64,000 nt of DNA from UBA3305 sp002373555 (lineage in GTDB: Bacteria > Bacillota > Clostridia > Lachnospirales > Lachnospiraceae): the NCBI GenBank assembly GCA_946612455.1, contig CAMOER010000010.1, positions 9,715-73,714 of the forward strand, written 5' to 3'. A model generated the notes under the pieces. The model saw only the letters and a program-made list of their open reading frames with translations. It searched no databases and was not told where the DNA came from. The translations under genes were made by a program, and so were the position numbers. Of this stretch, positions 51,543 to 60,426 are shown one piece after another (within the stretch, counting starts at the first letter, position 1; the number at the start of each line of letters is the position of its first letter).

Positions 51543-51591
51543 TTATAAGATCTCCCTTCTGTGAGGTGTGTTTACAAGTCCATTTCATTAG

Positions 51592-51620
51592 AGTATAAAT
51601 AAATAGCCCGGCAAAATCAA
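51592..51620 (-). promoter_or_regulatory. Promoter of the iorA operon
   Basis: On the minus strand TTGATT (51620-51615) and TATACT (51597-51592) have a 17-base spacer. It stands back to back with the acyl-CoA synthetase promoter, so the two units may share control. AGCCCG (51605-51610) and CGGGCT (51663-51668) flank this pair as a dyad. Confidence 0.75.
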
Positions 51621-51626
51621 GCACCA

Positions 51627-51655
51627 TTGACAATTCACCGCATAAATGCTATGAT
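51627..51655 (+). promoter_or_regulatory. Promoter of the acyl-CoA synthetase gene
   Basis: TTGACA (51627-51632) and TATGAT (51650-51655) with a 17-base spacer; transcription would start near 51662. Confidence 0.85.
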
Positions 51656-51717
51656 GCTTTAACGGGCTAAATCAATTAATACCCTAAAATTCTTTATTTG
51701 TCAAGAGGTAAGACGAC

Positions 51718-53352
51718 ATGCCAATCACAGATCTTCTCGAAAGAAACAGCAAATTATACGGCGATGAAGTCGCGCTTGTGGAGATCAATCCCGAGATCCG
51801 CGAAGAGCAGCGCGTGACCTGGAAGGAATATGAGCTGATTCAGCCCACCTCCACCTCCTTCTACCGCCGCGAGATCACCTGGTCGGTATTTGACGAAAAA
51901 GCAAACCGCGTCGCGAACATGCTCATCGAGCACGGCATCTCCCGCGGTCAGAAATGCGCCATTCTGCTGATGAACTGCCTGGAGTGGCTGCCCATCTATT
52001 TCGGCATCCTGAAAGCCGGTGCCGTTGCGGTCCCGCTGAATTTCCGTTTCACGGCGGATGAGATCGACTACTGCCTGCTTTCCTCGGATTCGGACGTCAT
52101 CTTCTTCGGTCCCGAATTTATCGGCCGTATCGAGGATATCTCTCATAAGATCAAGCACAACATGCTGATCTATTATGTCGGCGACCAGTGCCCTTCCTAT
52201 GCGGAGGATTATTACAGACAGTCTTCGAATGCGTCCTCGACTGCACCGAAGATCCTGATCGAGGATACGGACTTTGCGGCGATCTACTTTTCCTCCGGCA
52301 CAACGGGCTTCCCGAAGCCGATCCTCTTAAAACACCAGGCGCTGAGCCAGAGCGCCGCGATGGAGGCCGCACATCATCAGACAACGAAGAACGACTGTTT
52401 CCTGTGCATCCCGCCCCTCTATCATACCGGTGCGAAGATGCACTGGTTCGGTTCCCTTTATACCGGCAGCCGCGCTGTCCTTCTGAAGGGCAATACGCCG
52501 CAGTCCATTTTCCAGGCCGTCTCCAACGAAGGCTGTACGAATGTCTGGCTCCTCGTACCGTGGGCCCAGGATATCCTGGCCGAGCTCGACGCCGGACGCC
52601 TGAAACTCGAAGATTACCAGCTGCACCAGTGGCGGCTGATGCACATCGGCGCACAGCCCGTTCCGCCGAGCCTGATCCGTCACTGGATGGAATACTTCCC
52701 GCATCATCAGTATGATACGAACTACGGCCTTTCCGAATCGACCGGTCCCGGCTGCGTGCATCTCGGCATCGGCAATACGCATAAGGTCGGCGCGATCGGC
52801 ATCCCCGGCGTGGGCTGGAAAGCCAAGATCGTGGACCCGGAAGGCAATCCTGTGAAACAGGGCGATGTCGGCGAGCTCTGCGTCAAAGGCCCCGGCGTCA
52901 TGGTGGAATACTACAAGAATCCGGAAGCAACGGCCGAAGTCTTAAAGAACGGCTGGCTGCACACCGGCGATATGGCCATGCAGGATGAGGACGGCTTTAT
53001 CTTCCTGGTCGACAGAAAGAAAGACGTCATCATTTCCGGCGGTGAGAATCTGTATCCCGTACAGATCGAATCCTTCCTTGCAGCGCATCCGAAGATCCAC
53101 GATGTCGCGGTGATCGGTCTTCCGGATCACAGGCAGGGTGAGATCGCAGCTGCCATCATTCAGGTCGTAAAGGGAGAGACCCTGACAGAGGACGAAGTCA
53201 ATCATTTCTGCCTGGATCTGCCCAGGTACAAGCGCCCCAGAAAGCTGATCTTCGCGGACGTCATCCGGAATGCGACCGGCAAGATCGACAAGCCGAAGCT
53301 GCGTGAGATCTACGGCGGCACCCGCCTTGTGGAACAGCAGAACAGATCATAA
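51718..53352 (+). CDS. Acyl-CoA synthetase (AMP-forming)
   Basis: An adenylate-forming ligase of 544 residues. The P-loop is AAIYFSSGTTGFPKPILLKH near residue 190, then NYGLSESTGPGCVHLG near 340, GWLHTGDMAMQDEDGFIFLV and the C-terminal catalytic Lys in RNATGKIDKPKLREIY. Substrates range from short and long fatty acids to aryl acids in this family; the divergent ior operon makes an aromatic acid possible but unproved. The N-terminal part contains an insert LIQPTSTSFYRREITWSVFD. The start has AAGAGGTAAGACGAC. Confidence 0.9.
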   Translation: MPITDLLERNSKLYGDEVALVEINPEIREEQRVTWKEYELIQPTSTSFYRREITWSVFDEKANRVANMLIEHGISRGQKCAILLMNCLEWLPIYFGILKAGAVAVPLNFRFTADEIDYCLLSSDSDVIFFGPEFIGRIEDISHKIKHNMLIYYVGDQCPSYAEDYYRQSSNASSTAPKILIEDTDFAAIYFSSGTTGFPKPILLKHQALSQSAAMEAAHHQTTKNDCFLCIPPLYHTGAKMHWFGSLYTGSRAVLLKGNTPQSIFQAVSNEGCTNVWLLVPWAQDILAELDAGRLKLEDYQLHQWRLMHIGAQPVPPSLIRHWMEYFPHHQYDTNYGLSESTGPGCVHLGIGNTHKVGAIGIPGVGWKAKIVDPEGNPVKQGDVGELCVKGPGVMVEYYKNPEATAEVLKNGWLHTGDMAMQDEDGFIFLVDRKKDVIISGGENLYPVQIESFLAAHPKIHDVAVIGLPDHRQGEIAAAIIQVVKGETLTEDEVNHFCLDLPRYKRPRKLIFADVIRNATGKIDKPKLREIYGGTRLVEQQNRS

Positions 53353-53435
53353 AGCTTTACATTATTTGTAAAAAGAATTATAATCTATCTGAAAACCACT
53401 GTAAGTGTTGTTCAAACGAAGGAGGAAAACTGAAT

Positions 53436-53816
53436 ATGGGTGGATTCATGAAAGAATTCAAAGAGTTCATTGCAAAAGGCAATGTTCTGAACATGGCAGT
53501 CGGTATCATCATCGGCGGCGCATTCGGCGCTATCATCACGGCTCTCGTAGATAACGTGATCGGCCCGATCATCGGCATGATCATCGGAGGAATCGATTTC
53601 TCCAAGCTGGCTATCACTGTCGGCAGCGCGCAGCTCATGATCGGTGCATTCATCCAGGCGATCATCAACTTCCTGATCACCGCTTTTGTACTGTTCTGCA
53701 TCATCAAGGCTTTCAACAAGTTCGAGAGAGAGAAGGAGCCGGAGCCCGAACCCGAGCCCGAAACGCCCGCTGACATCGCTCTTCTTACCGAGATCAGAGA
53801 TCTGCTGAAGAAATAA
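53436..53816 (+). CDS. mscL: Large-conductance mechanosensitive channel MscL
   Basis: A 126-residue inner-membrane channel that opens during hypo-osmotic shock. EFKEFIAKGNVLNMAVGIII is the N-terminal helix and first gate helix; GPIIGMIIGGIDFSKLA and the second helix IQAIINFLITAFVLFCIIKA follow, then a cytoplasmic tail with an EPEPEPEPETP stretch. Length is normal. A terminator follows directly. Confidence 0.97.
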   Translation: MGGFMKEFKEFIAKGNVLNMAVGIIIGGAFGAIITALVDNVIGPIIGMIIGGIDFSKLAITVGSAQLMIGAFIQAIINFLITAFVLFCIIKAFNKFEREKEPEPEPEPETPADIALLTEIRDLLKK

Positions 53817-53820
53817 TTCA

Positions 53821-53862
53821 AAAAAACAGGTGCCCGCATATCCGCAGACACCTGTTTTTTTT
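53821..53862 (+). terminator. Bidirectional terminator after mscL
   Basis: AAAAAACAGGTG and CACCTGTTTTTTTT form the arms of a hairpin with A/T tails on both sides, between mscL and the convergent protease gene. Confidence 0.92.
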
Positions 53863-53865
53863 GAA

Positions 53866-55233
53866 TTATTTCAGCTTCTTCACTTCTTCTACCGCTCTTA
53901 CGAGCTGCTCGTCTTCTTCCGTATTCCGGTCATCCTTGATCTCGATATCGGGGGCGATGCCTACACCGTGGATATCCGTTCCGTCCGGCGTAAAGTAATG
54001 CGATGTCGTCAGCTTAATGCCGGATCCGTCCGAAAGCGGATAGAAGGACTGTACGATGCCTTTTCCGAAGCTCTGCTCTCCCACGATCAGAGCCCTGTCA
54101 TTATCTTTCAGCGTACCGGACAGAACCTCTGACGCGCTGGCCGAATTCCCGTTGATCAGCACGGTCATCGGTCCGGTATAGAGCTGCGACGGTTCGGAAT
54201 TGTAATCCGTACGATTGCCGGCCTTGTCCTTGAAATAGAAGATGTTTGCCTGCGGCAGGAAATCATCTGCCAGCGTCACGACCGTTGTCAGCAATCCGCC
54301 GGGGTTATCCCTCAGATCCAGCACCATCCTTTCCATGCCCTGCGCCTGCAGTTCCTTCACGGCGCTGCGCATCTGTTCAATGGATACTGCATCAAACTCT
54401 GTCAGTTTGATATAGCCGACATGATCCTGGAGCATCTCGCTCTCCACTGTGATCTTCGTCAGCCCTTTCCGGATCATGGAGATCTCGACTTCTTCACCGC
54501 TTCTGTACACGGTCACATTGACCGGAGTACCCTCGACGCCCCGGATCGCCTTCACGACTTCATTCAACGACCAGGTCGAGATATCCTCACCTTCTACCTT
54601 AATGATGATGTCTTCGTTCTGCATGCCGCCCGCTTCGGCCGGACTGTCCGGATAGACGTTCATGACTTTCACAGCATTTGTGTTCGCATCCTGCTGCACG
54701 ACCACGCCGATACCGACATAATTGCCGTCCGAATCATCCAGTGTTTCCTGGTATTCCTCCGGCGTATAATAGGCAGAATAAATGTCGCCCAGGCCGTTCA
54801 CATATCCCTTCACGGCTTCATCCAGCATCTTTTCCTGATCGATCGGGAAAATGAACATGGAATCGATGTATTTGTTGATCTCGGCGATCTTTTCTTCGAA
54901 CTGCGGTGAGAATTTGGATGCTTCCGGTGCATACTGGCTGCCTGTCTGCGCACCGGCCGCAGGATCCTGGGCCCCGTCTCCTTCTGCCTGCTGCGCATCC
55001 GCCTGTGATTCCGGCGGCGTGACCGTGACAGAAGAGCCGCCGGTAAACATTCCGGGGATTCCGAACCTTCCGGACATCAGAAGCATGACCCCTACGATCA
55101 GCGCGCATACGCACAAAGTGCTGAAAGCGCCCGCAAGAAATCCCGTGGCAAATTTGCTGCCGGACTTTTTCTTCGGAACATACAGCTCCTGATCATGGTT
55201 CAGATATTCTTCATTGCTGTAACGGTCTTCCAT
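53866..55233 (-). CDS. C-terminal processing peptidase, S41 family (CtpA/CtpB type)
   Basis: A membrane-anchored serine protease exported by one N-terminal helix (residues about 30-52, GFLAGAFSTLCVCALIVGVM). A low-complexity linker is followed by a PDZ domain (SPAEAGGMQNEDIIIKVEGE) and the catalytic domain with Ser in NGNSASASEVLSG and Lys in GEQSFGKGIVQSFYPL, the Ser-Lys dyad of the family. Residue count is 455. It may process envelope or spore proteins. The ATG at 55233 follows GGAAGGTGAAGAAA. Confidence 0.94.
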   Translation of the reverse strand: MEDRYSNEEYLNHDQELYVPKKKSGSKFATGFLAGAFSTLCVCALIVGVMLLMSGRFGIPGMFTGGSSVTVTPPESQADAQQAEGDGAQDPAAGAQTGSQYAPEASKFSPQFEEKIAEINKYIDSMFIFPIDQEKMLDEAVKGYVNGLGDIYSAYYTPEEYQETLDDSDGNYVGIGVVVQQDANTNAVKVMNVYPDSPAEAGGMQNEDIIIKVEGEDISTWSLNEVVKAIRGVEGTPVNVTVYRSGEEVEISMIRKGLTKITVESEMLQDHVGYIKLTEFDAVSIEQMRSAVKELQAQGMERMVLDLRDNPGGLLTTVVTLADDFLPQANIFYFKDKAGNRTDYNSEPSQLYTGPMTVLINGNSASASEVLSGTLKDNDRALIVGEQSFGKGIVQSFYPLSDGSGIKLTTSHYFTPDGTDIHGVGIAPDIEIKDDRNTEEDEQLVRAVEEVKKLK

Positions 55234-55344
55234 TTTCTTCACCTTCCGTAGAGTTTAACACCACGATTCGTCTATGGTCTTAAAATAATTTATCCTATAT
55301 AATATACCATATCCACTCAAGAACCAACCCCGCAGCAATACACA

Positions 55345-55836
55345 ATGACAGGAAAAAAGAATGATCAGACACCCGGCAGGATCCTGAGCGAACGGGACCG
55401 GCTCCGCATGGAGATCGGCCTGCGCATCCGCAGAGAACGCACGCTCTGGAACATGACGCAGGAAGAACTCAGTTCTCTTCTCGGAATCTCCTCCAATTAT
55501 CTCGGCCAGCTCGAGCGCGGCACCCGGGATCTTTCCCTGAAGATCGAAGACCGGCTCTGCGAGCTCTTCAATCTGAGCCACGCAGATTTCCGTTCCGATC
55601 TCGACTATGCCGAATGGACCTGTGATCTGGCAGAGAGCGGCGGTATCTTCCATCATCTCAGCGAACAGGATCTGATGCGCCTGCTGCGAAGCTGCACTAC
55701 CGAAGAGCTGCAGTTCTGCGGACATATCCTGCGGAGCACACTGCACTATCTCAGAAGCTCCAGAACTGCTGCCGCGCAGGCAGACCAGCCTGGCCAGGCC
55801 GTTCACCGGGAGCATCCTGTGCAGACAACCGAATAA
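55345..55836 (+). CDS. XRE-family helix-turn-helix protein
   Basis: A 163-residue regulator. Residues 22-80 form a Cro/C1-type helix-turn-helix: RIRRERTLWNMTQEELSSLL, then GISSNYLGQLERGTRDLSLK. The rest, to about residue 140, is helical and of no recognised family; the tail is Gln/Ala-rich. It is divergent from the protease gene and has only a weak ribosome binding site. Its targets are unknown. Confidence 0.87.
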   Translation: MTGKKNDQTPGRILSERDRLRMEIGLRIRRERTLWNMTQEELSSLLGISSNYLGQLERGTRDLSLKIEDRLCELFNLSHADFRSDLDYAEWTCDLAESGGIFHHLSEQDLMRLLRSCTTEELQFCGHILRSTLHYLRSSRTAAAQADQPGQAVHREHPVQTTE

Positions 55837-55866
55837 GAACTGCCCTCGAAAGGACCGCTCCGCGCA

Positions 55867-56700
55867 TCAGATCCGTCTGATACCGGTGCCGGTCTTTTCT
55901 ATCTTTCGCTGCTTTAAAAGCTGGCCGACGGCTCGCTTAAACGCCGCCTTGCTGAGCCCGAGTTCTTCTTTGATCTTTTCCGGCGAAGCCTCCTCCCCAA
56001 ACGGAAGCTCACCGCCGAAGGAATCGATCACGGAGAGGAGCGTCTCTGCATCGTCCCGCATCTGCGCATAGGCTTTCTTCCTGGCGGAAAGATTCAGTTT
56101 GCCGTCCGGGCGGACCTTCAATACCCTCGCCTTCACTTCATCGCCGACCTTCAGCCGGGTATAAAGCTCCTGCGTGGGGATGAGCCCGTAATATTTTCCG
56201 TCCACGGCGACAAAGGCACCGATCTCTTCCGCAACGGAATACACGATCCCGGACACTTTGTCGCCCGGCCTGTACGGAGATTCCTCCGACAGGAATCTGC
56301 TGATCCGCATGCTGGCGCAGAGCCTGCCGCTTTTATCCACATACAGTCCTGCCAGGACTTTTTTCCCGGGTGAAAGCTTTCCCTTCTGTTCGCTGAACGG
56401 AAGAAAAAGATCCTTATCCAGTCCCCAGGACAGGAACGCGCCGATCTCCGTCATCTCGGCAACGGTCAGCATTTTCAGTTCTCCGAGCGTGATCGCCGGC
56501 GTCTTTGTCGTCGCGATCAGCCTGTCTTCGGAATCCCGGTAGACAAAGACCTCCAGGGCGCTGCCGACACGGGCATCCGCCGGAATCTGTTTTCCGGGCA
56601 GCAGCAGTGTGACCGCAGGCGCGTCATTCCGGATCAGAAGCGCTCCGGATGTATTGATTTCCTTAATATACAGTTTCTGATATCTGCCGATCTCAAACAT
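55867..56700 (-). CDS. S1-domain RNA-binding protein, CvfB-like
   Basis: The 277-residue protein matches CvfB/YitL: S1-like barrels at about 1-60, 65-135 and 140-205 (KVSGIVYSVAEEIGAFVAVD, EVKARVLKVRPDGKLNLSAR) and a C-terminal winged helix (IKEELGLSKAAFKRAVGQLL). CvfB proteins bind RNA and influence virulence gene expression in staphylococci; the role here is unknown. ATG 56700 follows GCGGGAGTAGGAAC and lies four bases after the thioesterase stop, so the pair is an operon. Confidence 0.9.
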   Translation of the reverse strand: MFEIGRYQKLYIKEINTSGALLIRNDAPAVTLLLPGKQIPADARVGSALEVFVYRDSEDRLIATTKTPAITLGELKMLTVAEMTEIGAFLSWGLDKDLFLPFSEQKGKLSPGKKVLAGLYVDKSGRLCASMRISRFLSEESPYRPGDKVSGIVYSVAEEIGAFVAVDGKYYGLIPTQELYTRLKVGDEVKARVLKVRPDGKLNLSARKKAYAQMRDDAETLLSVIDSFGGELPFGEEASPEKIKEELGLSKAAFKRAVGQLLKQRKIEKTGTGIRRI

Positions 56701-56704
56701 GTTC

Positions 56705-57412
56705 CTACTCCCGCAGCGCGACGACAGCGTAGATCCTGTCGTTTTCATCATTCAGACTGATCGTCTGCCATCCTTCATGCTCTCCGATCTTCGGGACGAT
56801 CACATCGCCTTCCTTCGCGGCATTCCGGTATTCCACTTTCAATTCCCTGGTCCTGAAGCTCCGGGGCAGGAGTCTGTCCGCAAGAGCGATATATCTGACA
56901 TTATTGACATGCTCATTCAGATCCAGAAGATCTTTGGTGACTGTGATCGGTGCAAGCGTCTCCATCTCCTGCGGGATGGGGATCCGTTTTTCCGTCAGAT
57001 ATTCCATCTCCAGTCTCGGATCCACACCGTAAGGCCCCGATTCTTCCGGAAGCGGGCGCACCGGACGCATCCTCTGCGTATCCATAAAGCACCATCTGGA
57101 ATTGGCCTTAACGATCGCCGTGCCTTCCTTATCGTAGATCGCAAAGTTTCTGTGACCGAGGAAATGTTCGAATTTCCAGGGTCTGGTCTCCACGGTATAA
57201 TCCTCCCGGTCCTCCGGATAGCGGTCGATGACCACATGCCAGCGGAGCAGGATCCAGCCTCTGTTCCTGGCGCGCAGCCAGGAGTATCCGATGCCGAGCG
57301 CCTCGGACTGGGCGTCCGAACAGTCCTGGAGCGCATCCATCAGAGAAGACAGACGCATCTTCCCGTCCGCATCCATCTCACTGAATCTGAGTTTATCTGA
57401 TCTTCTGTACAT
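56705..57412 (-). CDS. Acyl-ACP thioesterase
   Basis: A cytosolic double-hotdog thioesterase of 235 residues that releases fatty acids from acyl carrier protein. The first hotdog contains LMDALQDCSDAQSEALGIGY and RGWILLRWHVVIDRYP; the catalytic Asn-His pair lies in DLLDLNEHVNNVRYIALADR near residue 175. It resembles plant FatA/FatB and the bacterial members of gut Clostridia. With DegV elsewhere in the window it suggests handling of free fatty acids, but no direct link is shown. Confidence 0.92.
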   Translation of the reverse strand: MYRRSDKLRFSEMDADGKMRLSSLMDALQDCSDAQSEALGIGYSWLRARNRGWILLRWHVVIDRYPEDREDYTVETRPWKFEHFLGHRNFAIYDKEGTAIVKANSRWCFMDTQRMRPVRPLPEESGPYGVDPRLEMEYLTEKRIPIPQEMETLAPITVTKDLLDLNEHVNNVRYIALADRLLPRSFRTRELKVEYRNAAKEGDVIVPKIGEHEGWQTISLNDENDRIYAVVALRE

Positions 57413-57457
57413 TGCTTACCTCAGTGCCTGTCCCGGCGTATTATCGGGAAAGGCTAT

Positions 57458-57489
57458 AAAAAAGACCCTTGTAACATCTTACAAGGGTC
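57458..57489 (-). terminator. Terminator of tRNA-Gln
   Basis: GACCCTTGTAA and TTACAAGGGTC form an 11-bp stem with a 4-base loop, followed on the minus strand by six T. It lies seven bases from the tRNA 3' end. Confidence 0.92.
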
Positions 57490-57495
57490 GATCAG

Positions 57496-57567
57496 CTGGG
57501 CTACAAGGATTCGAACCTTGAAATGACGGAGTCAGAGTCCGTTGCCTTACCGTTTGGCGATAGCCCA
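57496..57567 (-). tRNA. tRNA-Gln (anticodon CTG)
   Basis: On the minus strand the 72 bases form a cloverleaf: acceptor TGGGCTA/TAGCCCA, D arm CGCCAAACGGTAAGGCA, anticodon stem ACGGA/TCCGT with loop CTCTGAC (anticodon CTG), and T arm CAAGGTTCGAATCCTTG. The discriminator is G and CCA is not encoded. Confidence 0.97.
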
Positions 57568-57677
57568 ATGCGAAACGCAAGGATTATTATACTCCGTTCC
57601 GAATTTTTTGCAAGTGTTTTTTTGCGGAAATCCGAAAAAATTTCGATTTATTTTTCCGGCAGTCCGCAAACCGCGCT

Positions 57678-58730
57678 TCAGGCGAGGATTTCACCGAGCG
57701 CTGCATACAGTTCTTCCATCTCTTCGTCCGTTCCCACGGTGATCCGCAGGTAGTTATCGATGCGGGGCTTACTGAAATACCGGACAAAGATGCCCCTCTC
57801 CTTCAATTTCCCGAAGATCTCCTTCGCCGGTACGGTCTGATGACGCACGAAAAGGAAGTTGGCTGCCGGTTCCGGACCGTCAAAGCCGAGTTCCTTCAGG
57901 CGCAGCACCGCCTGTTCTCGGGTCCGGATCACCGCATTTCTGGTCCGGTCGAAATACTCCTGATCCTGCACTGCAGCGATGCCGGCCGCCAGCGCCGTCC
58001 GGTTCATCGTATAGGAGTTATAGGAATTCCGGACGCTCATCATATAGCCGATCAGCTCCGGGCTGCCCACGGCAAAGCCGACGCGCATGCCGGCGAGCGA
58101 TCTGGACTTGGAGAACGTCTGCGTAACAAGCAGGTTGTCATATTTCTCTACGAGCGGAATCGCCGATTCTCCGCCGAAATCAATATAGGCCTCATCGACA
58201 ATGACGATGCTGTCCCGGTTCTGACAGAGGATCTTTTCAATGAAGGACACCGGTTCCAGGATCGATGTCGGCGCATTCGGGTTCGGGAATACGATGCCGC
58301 CGTTTTCACACGCATAATCGCCGGCGCAGATCCTGAAATCATCCGAGAGCGGAATCTTCCTGAACGGGATCCCCAGCATATTGGCCCAGACTTCATAGAA
58401 AGCATAGCTGATATCGGGAAACAGGATCGGCTGATCACTGTTGAAAAATGTCATGAACGCCATGGCCAGGACGTCGTCTGTCCCGACGCCGACAAAGACC
58501 TGCTCCTCTTTTACGCCGAAATGCGCCGCCAGAGCCTGTCTGAGCCCGCTGCAGTCCGGATCCGGGTACAGTTTCAGTGAATCAGGTGAAATGTCTTCTA
58601 TGGCCCTCTGCACAGCCGGAGACGGCGGATACGGGTTCTCATTCGTATTCAGCTTGATCACACGGCCGCCCTGCGGCTGTTCTCCCGGCACATACGGCTC
58701 TACTTTTCTGATGTATTCCCTGAAATTCAT
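57678..58730 (-). CDS. hisC: Histidinol-phosphate aminotransferase
   Basis: A PLP enzyme converting imidazole-acetol phosphate and glutamate to histidinol phosphate. KLNTNENPYPPSPAVQRAI at the N-terminus, PNPNAPTS, VDEAYIDFGGESA and the PLP lysine region TQTFSKSRSLAGMRVGFAVG near residue 212 are present. The 350 residues are normal. It lies 55 kb from hisZGIE, so the histidine pathway genes are scattered; a relaxed specificity for aromatic amino acids is possible. Confidence 0.95.
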   Translation of the reverse strand: MNFREYIRKVEPYVPGEQPQGGRVIKLNTNENPYPPSPAVQRAIEDISPDSLKLYPDPDCSGLRQALAAHFGVKEEQVFVGVGTDDVLAMAFMTFFNSDQPILFPDISYAFYEVWANMLGIPFRKIPLSDDFRICAGDYACENGGIVFPNPNAPTSILEPVSFIEKILCQNRDSIVIVDEAYIDFGGESAIPLVEKYDNLLVTQTFSKSRSLAGMRVGFAVGSPELIGYMMSVRNSYNSYTMNRTALAAGIAAVQDQEYFDRTRNAVIRTREQAVLRLKELGFDGPEPAANFLFVRHQTVPAKEIFGKLKERGIFVRYFSKPRIDNYLRITVGTDEEMEELYAALGEILA

Positions 58731-58775
58731 AGGATCCCCCCGGACACAAATATTTCACATTTTTTTATATTTCTA

Positions 58776-58912
58776 TTGACAAACTGTTATCGATTTCTTA
58801 TTATGAATGTGCTGCGGATACGTTCTGCAGGACTTTCATAAGAATATTATCTTCTTCCCGTAAGGAGTGGAAGGGCAGGAAAAGGGAAATGGTCTCGGCC
58901 ATTTCCCTTCTT
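58776..58912 (+). ncRNA. Candidate small RNA between hisC and the trigger-factor lipoprotein gene
   Basis: TTGACA (58776-58781) and TATTAT (58799-58804) with a 17-base spacer form a strong plus-strand promoter. No ORF with a start and binding site follows. The stem GGGAAATGG/CCATTTCCC (58884-58907) and TTCTTAG would end a transcript of about 100 bases. It holds CTTCTTCCC and GGAAGGG, which can pair. The hairpin also suits as terminator of the convergent lipoprotein gene, so the small RNA is only a hypothesis. Confidence 0.4.
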
Positions 58913-58923
58913 AGTTTATCCGT

Positions 58924-60282
58924 TTACTCAGTCTCTGCAGTCTCCTGTGCCGCTTCTTCCGCGCTTTCGGCATCTTCTTCTGTGAGATCATCTACAACAT
59001 CCGGCTCGCCGTCAGCTTCTTCCTCGTCGGCTTCCTCATCCTCCGTATCCGATGTTTCATCCTCTGCATCGTCTTCTGCAGACGCTTCGTCCTCCTCGAG
59101 TTCTCCGTCAAGCTCCTCTTCTTCCATCCCTTCTTCGGTGTCAGAGCCGTACTTTGCTTCGTACTCCTCCTGGGAAAGCTCGTTCAGCTGATTGTTCTCA
59201 AGGAGCCAGTTCAGCACCTTTTCTCTGGCCGCCTCGTTCCGCAGATCCTTCTCTCCGTAGGCATCCTCCAGTTCTTCGGCGGACTCAAAGCCATATCCGC
59301 TGTAGTTATCTTCCAGATATTTCTGATATTCCTCATCGGAGAGTTCAATGTTCTCTTTTCTGGCAAGCGCCTTTAATACCATCTGGGAATTGACCTCATC
59401 CTTGATGGCTGTCTCCAGATCCTCATCCGTGATCAGTTCTTCTCTCTCCGTGCCGAACATGGAAGCATAGTAATCATACATTTCTTCCGTGGAACGGGCA
59501 ACGCTTTCATAGAGGTCCTCCGGATACCCGCTGCACTCCGCCGCAGCGGTCACCTGTGCGAGCAGATTTTCGCCGGCTTCCAGACGGGAGGACATGCTCA
59601 TATCGGCTGCAAGCGTTTCCTTCACACTCTCCTTATAGGCATCCACGGTATCATAACCCAGTTTTTCCTTTGCGAAATCATCGGTCAGCTCGGGCGTTAC
59701 AAACGTATAGACTCTGTTGATGGCGATGTCGAATTCGCCTGTCTTTCCGACATAATCTTCGCCGTAGGAATCGTCCAGTTCCACCGATACCTGCACCTTC
59801 TCACCGGCCTTGTGACCGATGATGGCATTCTCGATCTCTTCTCCGGCATCCCCCCAGCCGAGCACGATCTCATAATCGTCGACAGCCAGATCCTCATCTT
59901 CCTCTCCGTCGATCTTTACGGTATAGGAAATGACCGCGTAGTCTTCTTCCTCCGCAGCATCCTCCTTATCCTTTTCTTCCGAATACTCTTCCAGATCCGT
60001 CTCGACCTGCAGCTCGATATCCTCGTCACTGACCTCTGTCTTCATGATATCCGCCGTAAGGCCGGTATAGGCGCCAAGCGTCACATACTGATCGGGATCA
60101 TAATCCGCGACCACGATCTCTTCTTCCTCCGGCAGATCTTCTTCCTCGAGTTCTTCTTCGGCCTCTGTCTCCGTTTCGGTCTCCGAATCCATCGCAGTAT
60201 CAGCATCTTTCTTTCCGCTGCAGGCAGCCAACGAGAGCGCGAGCATCAGGATCAGAAAGAGAGCAGAAATCTTTTTTATCAT
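58924..60282 (-). CDS. Trigger-factor-like lipoprotein (FKBP-type peptidyl-prolyl isomerase)
   Basis: An extracellular lipid-anchored relative of trigger factor. The ATG at 60282 follows GGAGGAACAACTGTT. The lipobox LSLAACSGKK is followed by an acidic linker, an N-terminal arm, an FKBP domain (ISYTVKIDGEEDEDLAVDDY, GHKAGEKVQVSVELDDSYGE) and the C-terminal chaperone helices (about 215-375). The last 75 residues are an extreme Glu/Asp run (EEEELDGELEEDEASAEDDA). It lacks the ribosome-binding motif of true trigger factor. It probably folds secreted proteins. Confidence 0.9.
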   Translation of the reverse strand: MIKKISALFLILMLALSLAACSGKKDADTAMDSETETETEAEEELEEEDLPEEEEIVVADYDPDQYVTLGAYTGLTADIMKTEVSDEDIELQVETDLEEYSEEKDKEDAAEEEDYAVISYTVKIDGEEDEDLAVDDYEIVLGWGDAGEEIENAIIGHKAGEKVQVSVELDDSYGEDYVGKTGEFDIAINRVYTFVTPELTDDFAKEKLGYDTVDAYKESVKETLAADMSMSSRLEAGENLLAQVTAAAECSGYPEDLYESVARSTEEMYDYYASMFGTEREELITDEDLETAIKDEVNSQMVLKALARKENIELSDEEYQKYLEDNYSGYGFESAEELEDAYGEKDLRNEAAREKVLNWLLENNQLNELSQEEYEAKYGSDTEEGMEEEELDGELEEDEASAEDDAEDETSDTEDEEADEEEADGEPDVVDDLTEEDAESAEEAAQETAETE

Positions 60283-60426
60283 AACAGTTGTTCCTCCAAG
60301 CATGATCGGCCTGTACGGCCGCCTCACACAGTATACATCACATTTCGCGAAAAATGTAAGAAATCTTTGTGAACATTGCATTTTGTGCTATGATAAGGAT
60401 AAGAAAAACGGACGGAGGACAGGATC

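Noticed and set aside
58731..58923. 6S RNA or SRP RNA in the gap upstream of hisC
   Set aside because: The transcript would be too short for 6S RNA and lacks the conserved SRP tetraloop helix and GGAAGCAGCC-like core.
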